In this document: positions 56,145-64,000 of the stretch, piece by piece | Layout: each line of letters begins with the position of its first letter | How positions within the stretch are numbered: position 1 is the stretch's first letter | Assembly: GCA_963749675.1 (NCBI GenBank) | Contig: CAVVNT010000008.1 | Coordinates: 124,001-188,000 of the forward strand | Reading direction: 5' to 3' | From: Roseitranquillus sp963749675 | GTDB lineage: Bacteria; Pseudomonadota; Alphaproteobacteria; Rhodobacterales; Rhodobacteraceae | DNA length: 64,000 nt | The notes under the pieces: model-generated | The model's input: the letters and a program-made list of their open reading frames with translations, nothing else | Told to the model about the DNA's origin: nothing | The model's database searches: none | Position numbers and translations under genes: made by a program

Positions 56145-56387
56145 TCAGAAGCTCACGTCACGCGGTCGAGCGACTGCGCGCTCGGCCTCATCGCCCGGAA
56201 ACGCGAGCAGGTGGTCCACGAAACTGCCGCGATCGGCCTGCGCGCCGTCGCGCAGCCGGTGATACTCGGCAACCGACAGGACGACGACGGCGGGCTTGCC
56301 CCGGCGCGAGACCTCCTGTGGAGTTCCGCGCACCGCGGCGTCGACCACGGCGCTAAAGCGGTTCTTGGCGTCCTGCAGCGTCCACAT
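56145..56387 (-). CDS. Phd/YefM-type antitoxin
   Basis: The 80-residue protein begins MWTLQDAKNRFSAVVDAAVR and continues KPAVVVLSVAEYHRLRDG, the Phd/YefM DNA-binding fold. The C-terminus (VDHLLAFPGDEAERAVARPR) should wrap the toxin. It lies directly before the PIN toxin. Autoregulation is likely through the repeats at 56404-56422. Confidence 0.87.
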   Translation of the reverse strand: MWTLQDAKNRFSAVVDAAVRGTPQEVSRRGKPAVVVLSVAEYHRLRDGAQADRGSFVDHLLAFPGDEAERAVARPRDVSF

Positions 56388-56403
56388 CGTTAAGCACCAT
56401 TCC

Positions 56404-56422
56404 TGTCTAGCCAGATGTCTAG
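56404..56422 (-). promoter_or_regulatory. Direct repeats upstream of the toxin-antitoxin operon
   Basis: TGTCTAG occurs at 56404-56410 and 56416-56422, a 12-base period, 17 bases before the antitoxin start codon. Repeated short boxes in this position are typical antitoxin operators. AT content is locally raised. The following stretch 56423-56768 has no supported gene. Confidence 0.45.
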
Positions 56423-56768
56423 ATGAGTGCGGCGCCGGGCGCTGTCAAGCCGCGCCCATGGACCGGCTGCCCACAACGACGCGTGCCGGTCGACGCGACC
56501 ACAGAGGACGTCTCGGAACGACTGACATCGCGCAAGCGCTTGAGGGATTTTCGGCGCGACGCCTCGCCGGAGCCGTTCGACGAAGACATCGTCGCGCCAG
56601 GCGCCCTTGCTGATGGCGATCTCCGCATCCTTCTGCAACCCAGGGACTTCACGCCAGTCAGCTCCTGCTGTCCGTGCTTTTCCAACGTCAGCGCGGACCG
56701 ACTGGGTAGTGGAGGGTTCCGGCTCATCCTCACCTGTTCCCGCAATCCCGAAGATCCTGCCCTATGTT

Positions 56769-57677
56769 GCCTTCGGTAATGGGACGTTGTCAGTCAAGCG
56801 CGATTTTCACCTCCGGCCCCAGGTGGGGCGGGTTGTCAGTTGGCGCGACGGAGGCGCCGGCGGCGCGGAGATTCGCATGTCGGAGCGATGCCGGCGCCGG
56901 GCCACGAGCGCGGCGACGCCGTTGGTCGGAATCGGGCTTAGCCCTGCGCCTTTTGCCGTCTCTCGTCCGCCCCGGGTTCATGCTTCGGTCCGTGGTCAGC
57001 GCGAGGCTGCCAACATCATGCCTGGTCCAGTGCGGTCCCGAGCGCCCATCTCACAAGCGTGCTCGAACGCGAGCGTTCGGCGACGAGGCAACACTCGGCG
57101 TCTCGGGGACCGCGCCCCGGTGGGGACTTCGGACGGCCGGCGCCTTCGGGCGCGGCCGAAACCTTCAGCGTTTTCGCCCGCGACGGGCGGGGCGCATGCG
57201 GCGGCTCCCGAGCGTCAGGCGGCGCCTTCGGTAATGGGACGTTGTCAGTCAAGCGCGATTTTCACCCCTGCCCCAAGTGGGGCGGGTTGTCGGTTGGCGC
57301 GACGGAGGCGCCGGCGGCGCGGAGATTTCATTATGTCGGAGCGATGCCGGCGCCGGGCCACGAGCGCGGCGACGCCGTTGGTCGGAATCGGGCTTAGCCC
57401 TGCGCCTTTTGCCGTCTCTCGTGCGCCCCGGGTTCGGTCCGTGGTCAGCGCGAGGCTGCCAACATCATGCCTGGTCCAGTGCGGTCCCGAGCGCCCATCT
57501 CACAAGCGTGCTCGAACGCGAGCGTTCGGCGACGAGGCAACACTCGGCGTCTCGGGGACCGCGTCCCGGTGGGGACTTCGGACGGCCGGCGCCTTCGGGC
57601 GCGGCCGAAACCTTCAGCGTTTTCGCCCGCGGCGGGCGGGGCGCATGCGGTGGCTCCCGAGCGTCAGGCGGCGCCTG
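56769..57677. repeat. Tandem duplication of a ~455-bp non-coding unit
   Basis: Unit 1 begins GCCTTCGGTAATGGGACGTT at 56769 and unit 2 begins with the same bases at 57224. They stay nearly identical, with scattered substitutions and two small indels (one near 56983), until the second unit ends next to the IS110 transposase stop near 57677. Open frames inside are overlapping and lack family resemblance. The unit contains shorter palindromic stretches (GGACGGCCGGCGCC region). It may be an IS-end structure. Confidence 0.75.
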
Positions 57678-58698
57678 CCGCGGCCCTGCGCGTGAGGCGG
57701 AAGTCCGCGCTGTCCACCCACATCCGGTGCAGGATCACGCCGATCCGGCGCGCCATGGCGACCACCGCCCGCTTCATCCCGCGCCGTCGAGCGACCTGCA
57801 GGCCCCACGCCTTCAGCCAGCACGGCCTGGCGTGATGCATCATCACCGTCGCCGCCTGGTAGAGCGCAGAGCGCAGACCGGCGTCGCCGGCGCGGGTGAT
57901 CGATCCGACCACGTCGATCTCCCCGGACTGGTGGCGGCCTGGCGTCAGGCCGACCCAGGGCCCGACGTCCTTCGATGACCGGAACCGCTCCGGCGCATCG
58001 ATCGCCGATTTCACCGTGAGCGCCACCTGCGGCCCGACCCCCGGCATCGTCATCATGATCCGGCACGCGGCGTCCTGCTTCGCCAGATCCCGGAGGCGCC
58101 GATCGAGACCGGCGAGCTCCGCGCGCAACGCCGCCCGGGCGCGGAGCATCGCCTCCGCCATCGTCTCCAGCATGGCGTTCCCCGCCGCCAGCTCGCGCAC
58201 GCGCGCCGCGTAGCCGCCCTTGCTGATCTTGCCGAGCTTGAGGCCGAAGTTTCGCAGCACACCGCGCAGCGACAGCTCGACGTCGATCGCCGCCTTCTGG
58301 ATGGACCGGCGCGCCGTCAGCAGCGCGCGCATCTCCTGCGCCGAGACCGACTTGCAGTGCACTGGCCGGTACCAGCCCATCTGCAGCAGGCGCGCGTTCC
58401 CCTCCGCATCGCGCCGGTCCGTCTTGACGGGCATCGCCTTGAGCGCCGCCTTGACCTGGCGCGTCTCCATCAGCACGACCGTGGCGCCCGCCTCCGTGAG
58501 CGCCTTGTGCAGCCACTGCGACAGCGGCCCGGCCTCGAGCCCAACCGCCGTCACCTCGAACGGCAGGCCGAGAACGAACGCCGCGAGCGCCTCCGGTTCG
58601 CTCGGCAGCTTCGCCTCCTTCACCACTCCGCCACGCGCATCGAGGACGCACACCGCCGCGCTTGCAAGAGAGACATCGATCCCGATGAAATGCTCCAT
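57664..58698 (-). CDS. IS110-family transposase
   Basis: The 344-residue protein starts MEHFIGIDVSLASAAVCVLD, the RuvC-like DEDD start of IS110 transposases. The KTDRRDAEGNARLLQMG segment and the C-terminal transposase_20 helix-hairpin-helix (MMTMPGVGPQVALTVKSAID) follow. ATG 58698 is chosen over an upstream start because the IS110 fold begins there. It appears intact. The 455-bp tandem repeat lies at its 3' side and xylA at its 5' side. Confidence 0.88.
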   Translation of the reverse strand: MEHFIGIDVSLASAAVCVLDARGGVVKEAKLPSEPEALAAFVLGLPFEVTAVGLEAGPLSQWLHKALTEAGATVVLMETRQVKAALKAMPVKTDRRDAEGNARLLQMGWYRPVHCKSVSAQEMRALLTARRSIQKAAIDVELSLRGVLRNFGLKLGKISKGGYAARVRELAAGNAMLETMAEAMLRARAALRAELAGLDRRLRDLAKQDAACRIMMTMPGVGPQVALTVKSAIDAPERFRSSKDVGPWVGLTPGRHQSGEIDVVGSITRAGDAGLRSALYQAATVMMHHARPCWLKAWGLQVARRRGMKRAVVAMARRIGVILHRMWVDSADFRLTRRAAAGAA

Positions 58699-58837
58699 GT
58701 CGTCGCCCTTTCGTCTTTGCCAGGGAGAGGGCCGCGCCAGACCCGGCGACCCCGCGGCGCCCACTCGCGCCGGGGCGACGACACCAACCGCCGAGAGCAG
58801 GCTCAAGGCTCCTGGGCGCCAGCCCCATTACGGCATC

Positions 58838-60151
58838 TCAGACGTAGCGGGCTAAAACTCCCTCGAGATATTCCTGCCGGCCCGAGCGTGGCTCGGGCTT
58901 CAGCCCGCGTGCCTGTTCGGCAACCTCGTCGAGCGTCAGTTGACCGGCGAGTATCGCCGCCGCGCGAGGCTCGGTCCACCCGGCATATCGGTCGGCGATC
59001 GGTTCTGTGAGAGCGCGATCCTCGAGCATGTTCTCGGCGCCGATGAGGCCCTGTGCGCAGACATCCATCGACGCAACATGCGCGTAGATCAGGTCCTCGG
59101 GGTCGATCGACTGGCGCCGGATCTTGGCGTCGAAGTTCAGTCCTCCCGTCGTCAAGCCCCCATTCTGGAGAACCCGATGGAAGACGAGGGCCAGCTCTCG
59201 CGGGTTCATCGCAAATTGGTCCGTGTCCCAGCCGAGCAGGTCGTCGCCGGGGTTGACGTCGAGCGACCCGAAGATGCCGTGGGCATACGCGACCGCGACC
59301 TCGTGCTCCAACGAATGGCCGGCGAGGATCGCGTGGTTCTGTTCGAGGTTGAGCTTCACGTCGGCCAGCAGGTCGTACTTGGCAAGGAAGCCGTAGACCG
59401 TCGCGGCGTCGTAATCGTACTGGTGCTTGGTCGGCTCCTTGGGCTTGGGCTCGATCAGGATCGGGCCCTGGAAGCCGATCTTGTGCTTGTACTCGACGAG
59501 CATCGAGAAGAACCGGCCGAGCTGGTCGAGCTCGTGGCCGAGGTCGGTGTTGAGCAGCGTCTCGTAGCCCTCGCGCCCGCCCCAGCAGACGTAGTTCTCG
59601 CCCTTGAGCCGGTGCGTGACGCCGAGCGCCGCCTTCACCTGGCCACAGGCGTAGGCGAAGACGTCGGGGTCGGGGTTGGTCGCGGCGCCTGCCATGTAGC
59701 GGCGGTGCGAGAAGAGGTTCGCGGTGCCCCACAGCAGGCGGACCTTGGCGTCCGACATCTTCTCCTCGAAGATGTCGGCGATCGCGTTGAGGTGCGCCGT
59801 GCTCTCATCGAGGCTCGCGCCTTCGGGTGCCACGTCTGCGTCGTGGAAGGTGAAGAACGGCACGTCGAGCAGGCGGAAGAGTTCGAACGCGGCGTCCGCC
59901 TTTTCGGCCGCGCGCTTCAGCGGGTCGCCGTCGGCCATCCAGGGGCGCAGCAGGGTCGGTCCGCCGAACGGGTCGACCCCGGGCCAGGTGAAGGAGTGCC
60001 AGTAGCAGGCGGCGAAGCGCAGCTGATCTTCCATCCGCTTGCCAATCACCATCCAGTCCTTGTCGTAGTGGCGGAAGGCGAGCGGGTTGGTGCTCTCGGG
60101 CCCCTCGTAGGCGACGGGCGTGCGCTGCTCGAAGAAGGCGGGTCCGTTCAT
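58838..60151 (-). CDS. xylA: Xylose isomerase
   Basis: The 437-residue enzyme is a full-length class II xylose isomerase that converts xylose to xylulose. Catalytic and metal residues are visible in FFTFHDADVAPEG (His/Asp), ILIEPKPKEPTKHQYD, KLNLEQNHAIL and GGLNFDAKIRRQS. It is an orphan: no xylulokinase, transporter or regulator is adjacent. An IS110-type sequence begins within about 10 bases upstream of the start codon, and no ribosome site is visible, so the native promoter is probably gone. Another IS110 lies downstream. Confidence 0.93.
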   Translation of the reverse strand: MNGPAFFEQRTPVAYEGPESTNPLAFRHYDKDWMVIGKRMEDQLRFAACYWHSFTWPGVDPFGGPTLLRPWMADGDPLKRAAEKADAAFELFRLLDVPFFTFHDADVAPEGASLDESTAHLNAIADIFEEKMSDAKVRLLWGTANLFSHRRYMAGAATNPDPDVFAYACGQVKAALGVTHRLKGENYVCWGGREGYETLLNTDLGHELDQLGRFFSMLVEYKHKIGFQGPILIEPKPKEPTKHQYDYDAATVYGFLAKYDLLADVKLNLEQNHAILAGHSLEHEVAVAYAHGIFGSLDVNPGDDLLGWDTDQFAMNPRELALVFHRVLQNGGLTTGGLNFDAKIRRQSIDPEDLIYAHVASMDVCAQGLIGAENMLEDRALTEPIADRYAGWTEPRAAAILAGQLTLDEVAEQARGLKPEPRSGRQEYLEGVLARYV

Positions 60152-60158
60152 CTGTCGG

Positions 60159-60177
60159 CACCATCAACCTGATGGTG
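60159..60177. repeat. Perfect inverted repeat just upstream of xylA
   Basis: CACCATCA-ACC-TGATGGTG forms an 8-bp perfect stem with a 3-base loop, eight bases from the xylA start codon and about 78 bases before the IS110 transposase on the other strand. It could be the terminal hairpin of the IS110 element, an operator, or a leader hairpin. Confidence 0.45.
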
Positions 60178-60500
60178 TGGACGGCTCCACCCCGACGGCA
60201 TCGATGTGCCAAGCTGGGATTGCCGTAAACCCAGCGAGGGAAGGAGCCACCCACATGAGCATTACTACACTCGGGATTGATTTGGCCAAGTCGGTGTTCC
60301 AGTTGCATGGCATCGAGGTGGCGGGTGCAGTCGTTCTACAGAAAAAGCTGCGCCGGAACGCAGTGCTCGACTATCTCGGCAAATTGGAACCCTGCCTGGT
60401 CGGAATGGAGGCCTGTGCGACCTCGCATTATTGGGCTCGCGAGATCGCCGCTCTCGGGCATGAGGTCCGACTGATCCCGCCATCCTACGTGAAGCCTTAT

Positions 60501-61790
60501 GGGCGCCTCGAAAAATGGTCCCGACCGTGGCGCTGCGGTATGTCTGTCGGGATGATGCGACACTGAGGGTGTGACGATGGCGCAGATGGGGTTCTTCGAT
60601 CTTACAGACCGTTACGCGAGCCTGGACGCGAAGAAGGACCCGCTGGTCGAGATCGACGCCGTTGTGCCGTGGGAGGAGTTTCGCCCGACCCTTGAGCGGG
60701 TCTGGCGCAAGCCAGCTGCGGCGCGCAAGTCCCGGGCGGGGCGCAAGCCGATGGACGCGGTGCTGATGTTCAAGACGCTGGTGCTGAGCGCGCTCTACAA
60801 CCTGTCCGACGACCAGATCGAGTATCAGGTCCGCGACCGGCTGTCGTTCATGCGATTCCTCGGCCTCGGCCTCGAAGACCGGGTGCCGGACGCCAAGACG
60901 GTATGGCTCTATCGCGAGGCACTGGCGCAGGCGGGCAAGGTGGAGGAGCTGTTCAGCCAGTTCGACGGCTATCTGGCGCGGCAGGGCTACATCGCGCGCG
61001 GCGGTCAAATCCTGGATGCGTCCATCGTGCCGGTGCCGCGCAACCACAACACGCGGGACGAGAACGCGGCAATCAAGAACGGCGAGGTGCCCGAGGACTG
61101 GGCGGACAAGCCCGCGAAGCGCGCGCAAAAGGACCTGGACGCGCGCTGGACGAAAAAGCACGGCAAGAACCATTACGGCTACAAGAATCACGTCAACGTG
61201 GATCGTAGGCACAAGCTGGTGCGGCGCTATCACGTCAGCGATGCCGCGCGGCATGACAGCCAGGCGGTGGATCATCTGCTGATGCAGGGTAACACCGGCT
61301 CCGGCGTGTGGGCGGATGCGGCCTATCGGTCCGAGGAGATGGAGGCAAAGCTGCGCGCCCGGAGGCTGAAAAGCCACATCCACCGCAAGGGCAAGCGGGG
61401 CAAGCCGCTGACCGAACAGGCCAAGGGCAGCAACCGGACCAGATCCGGCATCCGGGTCCGCGTCGAGCACGTCTTCGGCGCGCAGGCCAACGATATGGGC
61501 GGGACCTTGGTCCGGACCATCGGCTTGGTTCGAGCGACGGCCAAGATCGGGATGAAGAACCTCGCCTACAACATGCGCCGCCTCGGCCAGCTGCGCCGTC
61601 TCAACCCGTGCCCGGCGTGAGCATCACGCGAACAAAAAAGATCAGGCCGCGAGGCAGAAAAATCCGAGCGTGAAGGCCGCAGCGCCACGCCCATCCGGAC
61701 GCAGCAAAGCGACAGCCGACGCTCGTCCTCCTGCTTCAGACCACGCGCGCCGCCGAGGGGGCACGAGAACGGTAGAAAATCGAGGTGCCC
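60501..61790 (+). mobile_element. IS5-family insertion sequence, copy 1
   Basis: The 1,290-bp element has terminal inverted repeats (GGGCGCCTCGA at the left, GGGCACCTCGA read inward from the right, 10 of 11 matching) and a 4-bp target duplication TTAT (60497-60500 and 61791-61794). It interrupts an IS110 transposase gene. One transposase gene fills most of it. An identical-length inverted copy lies at 62615-63904. Confidence 0.9.
60577..61620 (+). CDS. IS5-family transposase, copy 1
   Basis: The protein is 347 residues from ATG 60577, or 349 from the GTG at 60571. It has an N-terminal DUF772-type DNA-binding part (WEEFRPTLERVWRKPAAARK, MDAVLMFKTLVLSALYNLSD) and a DDE catalytic part with Asp in QILDASIVPVPRNHN, Asp in GVWADAAYRSEEM and Glu in IRVRVEHVFGAQ. 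It appears intact and differs from copy 2 by only a few residues (for example Gln/Arg in MQGNTG and Arg/Lys in NRTRSG). Confidence 0.92.
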   Translation: MAQMGFFDLTDRYASLDAKKDPLVEIDAVVPWEEFRPTLERVWRKPAAARKSRAGRKPMDAVLMFKTLVLSALYNLSDDQIEYQVRDRLSFMRFLGLGLEDRVPDAKTVWLYREALAQAGKVEELFSQFDGYLARQGYIARGGQILDASIVPVPRNHNTRDENAAIKNGEVPEDWADKPAKRAQKDLDARWTKKHGKNHYGYKNHVNVDRRHKLVRRYHVSDAARHDSQAVDHLLMQGNTGSGVWADAAYRSEEMEAKLRARRLKSHIHRKGKRGKPLTEQAKGSNRTRSGIRVRVEHVFGAQANDMGGTLVRTIGLVRATAKIGMKNLAYNMRRLGQLRRLNPCPA

Positions 61791-62614
61791 TTATGTAAAG
61801 CGTCAGAAGAATGACGCGGCCGATGCCGAGGCGATCTGCGAGGCGGTGACGCGACCGAACATGCGCTTCGTGCCGGTAAAGTCCGAGGACCAGCAAAGCA
61901 TCCTGGTTCTGCATCGGTCCCGTGACCTTCTGATGCGGCAGCGGACAATGACACTCAACGCGATCCGGGCGCATCTGGCGGAGTTCGGAATTGTTGCGGC
62001 CCAGGGAGCCCGAAAGGTGACCGACCTCGCCCGGCGCCTGGCTGCTCCCGACGAGCTGGCCTTGCCCGCTTTTGCGCGTTCCGCACTTCTGTCGCTGGCG
62101 GCGCAGCTCGATACCCTGGCCAAGGAGATCGGCCGGATCGAACGGCAGTTGATGATCTGGCACCGAGAAAGCGAGGCGAGCCGGCGGCTGGAAACCATAC
62201 CTGGTGTCGGTCTGATTACAGCGACCGCCCTCGCGGCCAGCGTCCCCGACCCCGGCGTGTTCAAGTCCGGCAGGCAATTCGCGGCCTGGCTGGGCCTCGT
62301 TCCCCGCCAAAACTCCTCCGGCGGCGAGGAACGGCTCGGGAGGGTGTCGAAAATGGGCAACGGTTACCTGCGAAAACTGCTGGTCGTCGGGGCCACCTCG
62401 GTGACCCGACGGGCGCCAACATCCAAGACCCGCACCGGCATCTGGATCCGGTCTCTCCTCGAACGCAAGCCGGCGCGGCTCGTCACCGTGGCCATCGCCA
62501 ACAAGACCGCTCGTATCGCCTGGGCGCTACTTGCAAGAGAAGAAAACTACAAGGCGGCACCAGCCGTGTGAGTGAAACCGGTACGCGCGACGACCGAAAG
62601 GCGTCGCTACGAAT

Positions 62615-63904
62615 GGGCACCTCGATTTTCTACCGTTCTCGTGCCCCCTCGGCGGCGCGCGTGGTCTGAAGCAGGAGGACGAGCGTCGGCTGTCGCTTTG
62701 CTGCGTCCGGATGGGCGTGGCGCTGCGGCCTTCACGCTCGGATTTTTCTGCCTCGCGGCCTGATCTTTTTTGTTCGCGTGATGCTCACGCCGGGCACGGG
62801 TTGAGACGGCGCAGCTGGCCGAGGCGGCGCATGTTGTAGGCGAGGTTCTTCATCCCGATCTTGGCCGTTGCTCGAACCAAGCCGATGGTGCGGACCAAGG
62901 TCCCGCCCATATCGTTGGCCTGCGCGCCGAAGACGTGCTCGACGCGGACCCGGATGCCGGATTTGGTCCGGTTGCTGCCCTTGGCCTGTTCGGTCAGCGG
63001 CTTGCCCCGCTTGCCCTTGCGGTGGATGTGGCTTTTCAGCCTCCGGGCGCGCAGCTTTGCCTCCATCTCCTCGGACCGATAGGCCGCATCCGCCCACACG
63101 CCGGAGCCGGTGTTACCCCGCATCAGCAGATGATCCACCGCCTGGCTGTCATGCCGCGCGGCATCGCTGACGTGATAGCGCCGCACCAGCTTGTGCCTAC
63201 GATCCACGTTGACGTGGTTCTTGTAGCCGTAATGGTTCTTGCCGTGCTTTTTCGTCCAGCGCGCGTCCAGGTCCTTTTGCGCGCGCTTCGCGGGCTTGTC
63301 CGCCCAGTCCTCGGGCACCTCGCCGTTCTTGATTGCCGCGTTCTCGTCCCGCGTGTTGTGGTTGCGCGGCACCGGCACGATGGACGCATCCAGGATTTGA
63401 CCGCCGCGCGCGATGTAGCCCTGCCGCGCCAGATAGCCGTCGAACTGGCTGAACAGCTCCTCCACCTTGCCCGCCTGCGCCAGTGCCTCGCGATAGAGCC
63501 ATACCGTCTTGGCGTCCGGCACCCGGTCTTCGAGGCCGAGGCCGAGGAATCGCATGAACGACAGCCGGTCGCGGACCTGATACTCGATCTGGTCGTCGGA
63601 CAGGTTGTAGAGCGCGCTCAGCACCAGCGTCTTGAACATCAGCACCGCGTCCATCGGCTTGCGCCCCGCCCGGGACTTGCGCGCCGCAGCTGGCTTGCGC
63701 CAGACCCGCTCAAGGGTCGGGCGAAACTCCTCCCACGGCACAACGGCGTCGATCTCGACCAGCGGGTCCTTCTTCGCGTCCAGGCTCGCGTAACGGTCTG
63801 TAAGATCGAAGAACCCCATCTGCGCCATCGTCACACCCTCAGTGTCGCATCATCCCGACAGACATACCGCAGCGCCACGGTCGGGACCATTTTTCGAGGC
63901 GCCC
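62615..63904 (-). mobile_element. IS5-family insertion sequence, copy 2 (inverted)
   Basis: This is the same 1,290-bp element in the opposite orientation, beginning GGGCACCTCGATTTTCTACC at 62615 and ending with the reverse complement of GGGCGCCTCGA at 63904. The flanking bases (GAAT to the left, AACA to the right) do not form a target duplication, so the neighbouring DNA has been rearranged since insertion. It truncates the right end of the second IS110 element. Confidence 0.9.
62785..63828 (-). CDS. IS5-family transposase, copy 2
   Basis: The protein is 347 residues from ATG 63828, or 349 from the GTG at 63834. It has the same domains and catalytic residues as copy 1 (DASIVPVPR, ADAAYRSEE, VEHVFGAQ) and appears intact. 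With copy 1 it forms a long inverted repeat around 61791-62614, which homologous recombination could invert. Confidence 0.92.
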   Translation of the reverse strand: MAQMGFFDLTDRYASLDAKKDPLVEIDAVVPWEEFRPTLERVWRKPAAARKSRAGRKPMDAVLMFKTLVLSALYNLSDDQIEYQVRDRLSFMRFLGLGLEDRVPDAKTVWLYREALAQAGKVEELFSQFDGYLARQGYIARGGQILDASIVPVPRNHNTRDENAAIKNGEVPEDWADKPAKRAQKDLDARWTKKHGKNHYGYKNHVNVDRRHKLVRRYHVSDAARHDSQAVDHLLMRGNTGSGVWADAAYRSEEMEAKLRARRLKSHIHRKGKRGKPLTEQAKGSNRTKSGIRVRVEHVFGAQANDMGGTLVRTIGLVRATAKIGMKNLAYNMRRLGQLRRLNPCPA

Positions 63905-63949
63905 AACAGAAGGAAGACCTTGATGAACTCGCCGTCGGAAGGATCGGAC

Positions 63950-64000
63950 ATGAGAAAATTGATCGCCTGGAACGTGATGACGCTGGATGGCTATTTCGAG
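63950..64000 (+). CDS. Dihydrofolate reductase/RibD-like protein, start only
   Basis: Only 17 residues are inside the window: MRKLIAWNVMTLDGYFE. This matches the opening of small dihydrofolate-reductase-fold proteins of the RibD C-terminal family (typically MRKL-x-x-x-N-x-x-x-L-D-G-Y). A GGAAGGA ribosome site precedes the ATG. It begins 45 bases after the IS5 copy, so its native promoter may have been replaced. Confidence 0.6.
   Translation, partial: MRKLIAWNVMTLDGYFE

Larger units (their letters stand above)
60255..62571 (+). pseudogene. IS110-family transposase (second type) split by an IS5-family element
   Basis: The N-terminal part (60255-60500, MSITTLGIDLAKSVFQLHGI to IPPSYVKPY) and the C-terminal part (61795-62571, VKRQKNDAADAEAICEAVTR to REENYKAAPAV) are separated by an IS5 element. 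Joining base 60500 to 61795 restores one frame of 340 residues, the normal IS110 length, with the DEDD start and the transposase_20 segment LETIPGVGLITATALAASVP. A GAGGGAAGGAG ribosome site precedes the ATG. It is unlike the IS110 at 57664. Confidence 0.87.

Noticed and set aside
56390..56745. Overlapping minus-strand frames between the antitoxin and the tandem repeat
   Set aside because: A few helical-looking stretches occur, but no start, family or consistent frame could be supported.
56607..57695. A 362-residue frame running through both 455-bp repeats
   Set aside because: It reads the same non-coding unit twice, with Arg/Ala/Ser-rich sequence and no motif; the repeat is better explained as structural DNA.

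Overview
The window is high-GC DNA (roughly two thirds G+C by eye) from an alphaproteobacterium, most likely a member of the Rhodobacterales. The support is the gene repertoire: two tripartite tricarboxylate transporters (TTT), NMT1/THI5-type ABC importers, a VPLPA-type C-terminal sorting signal, a giant RTX protein, an N-ATPase operon and many insertion sequences. No rRNA, tRNA or CRISPR array was seen, so the taxonomic call is an inference.

Bases 1-22,050 hold two look-alike uptake and catabolism clusters. Cluster 1 (1-13,614) has a MetE-like protein, two ABC permeases, two NMT1-like binding proteins, one ATPase, a complete TctCBA transporter, a dihydrodipicolinate-synthase-like aldolase, a sugar-phosphate-isomerase-like protein, an enolase-superfamily enzyme, an extended SDR and a TetR regulator. 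A GTAAC-N6-GTTAC palindrome, or a variant of it, lies at four of its start regions. Cluster 2 (14,886-22,055, minus strand) repeats the theme: TctCBA, TetR, a Gfo/Idh/MocA oxidoreductase, a DUF993 aldolase-like protein and a second isomerase. Several cluster 2 genes are broken by one-base insertions. Gene-fragment debris fused to a GNAT acetyltransferase sits between the clusters.

Bases 22,600-43,750 form a cell-surface and secretion island. It holds a secreted alpha/beta hydrolase; a secreted caspase-like protein fused to peptidoglycan-binding and ABC solute-binding domains, followed by two coupled small genes; a divergent lipoprotein; a GT2-GT41 double glycosyltransferase that runs into a sulfotransferase; a VPLPA-tailed secreted protein; and an RTX protein of about 2,500 residues. 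IS66 and IS3 transposase scraps lie in the gaps.

Bases 44,000-53,000 carry a complete N-ATPase operon (atpDCQRBEFAG) between two decayed IS256-family elements in the same orientation, whose outer ends share a terminal motif. Bases 53,000-64,000 are a mobile-element graveyard: truncated virB8 and virB9 genes, a chimeric TolC-fragment/DnaA-like reading frame, a VapBC-type toxin-antitoxin pair, a 455-bp tandem duplication beside an IS110-family transposase, an orphan xylA, a second IS110 transposase split by an IS5-family element, an inverted second copy of that IS5, and the start of a dihydrofolate-reductase/RibD-like gene.

About a dozen and a half reading-frame breaks were found. Most are explained by one extra base, and length arithmetic supports this for eight of them. 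They are clustered: cluster 1 from 893 to 13,614 and the ATPase operon are free of them. Either the consensus carries insertion errors or the less essential genes are decaying. Only the raw reads can decide.
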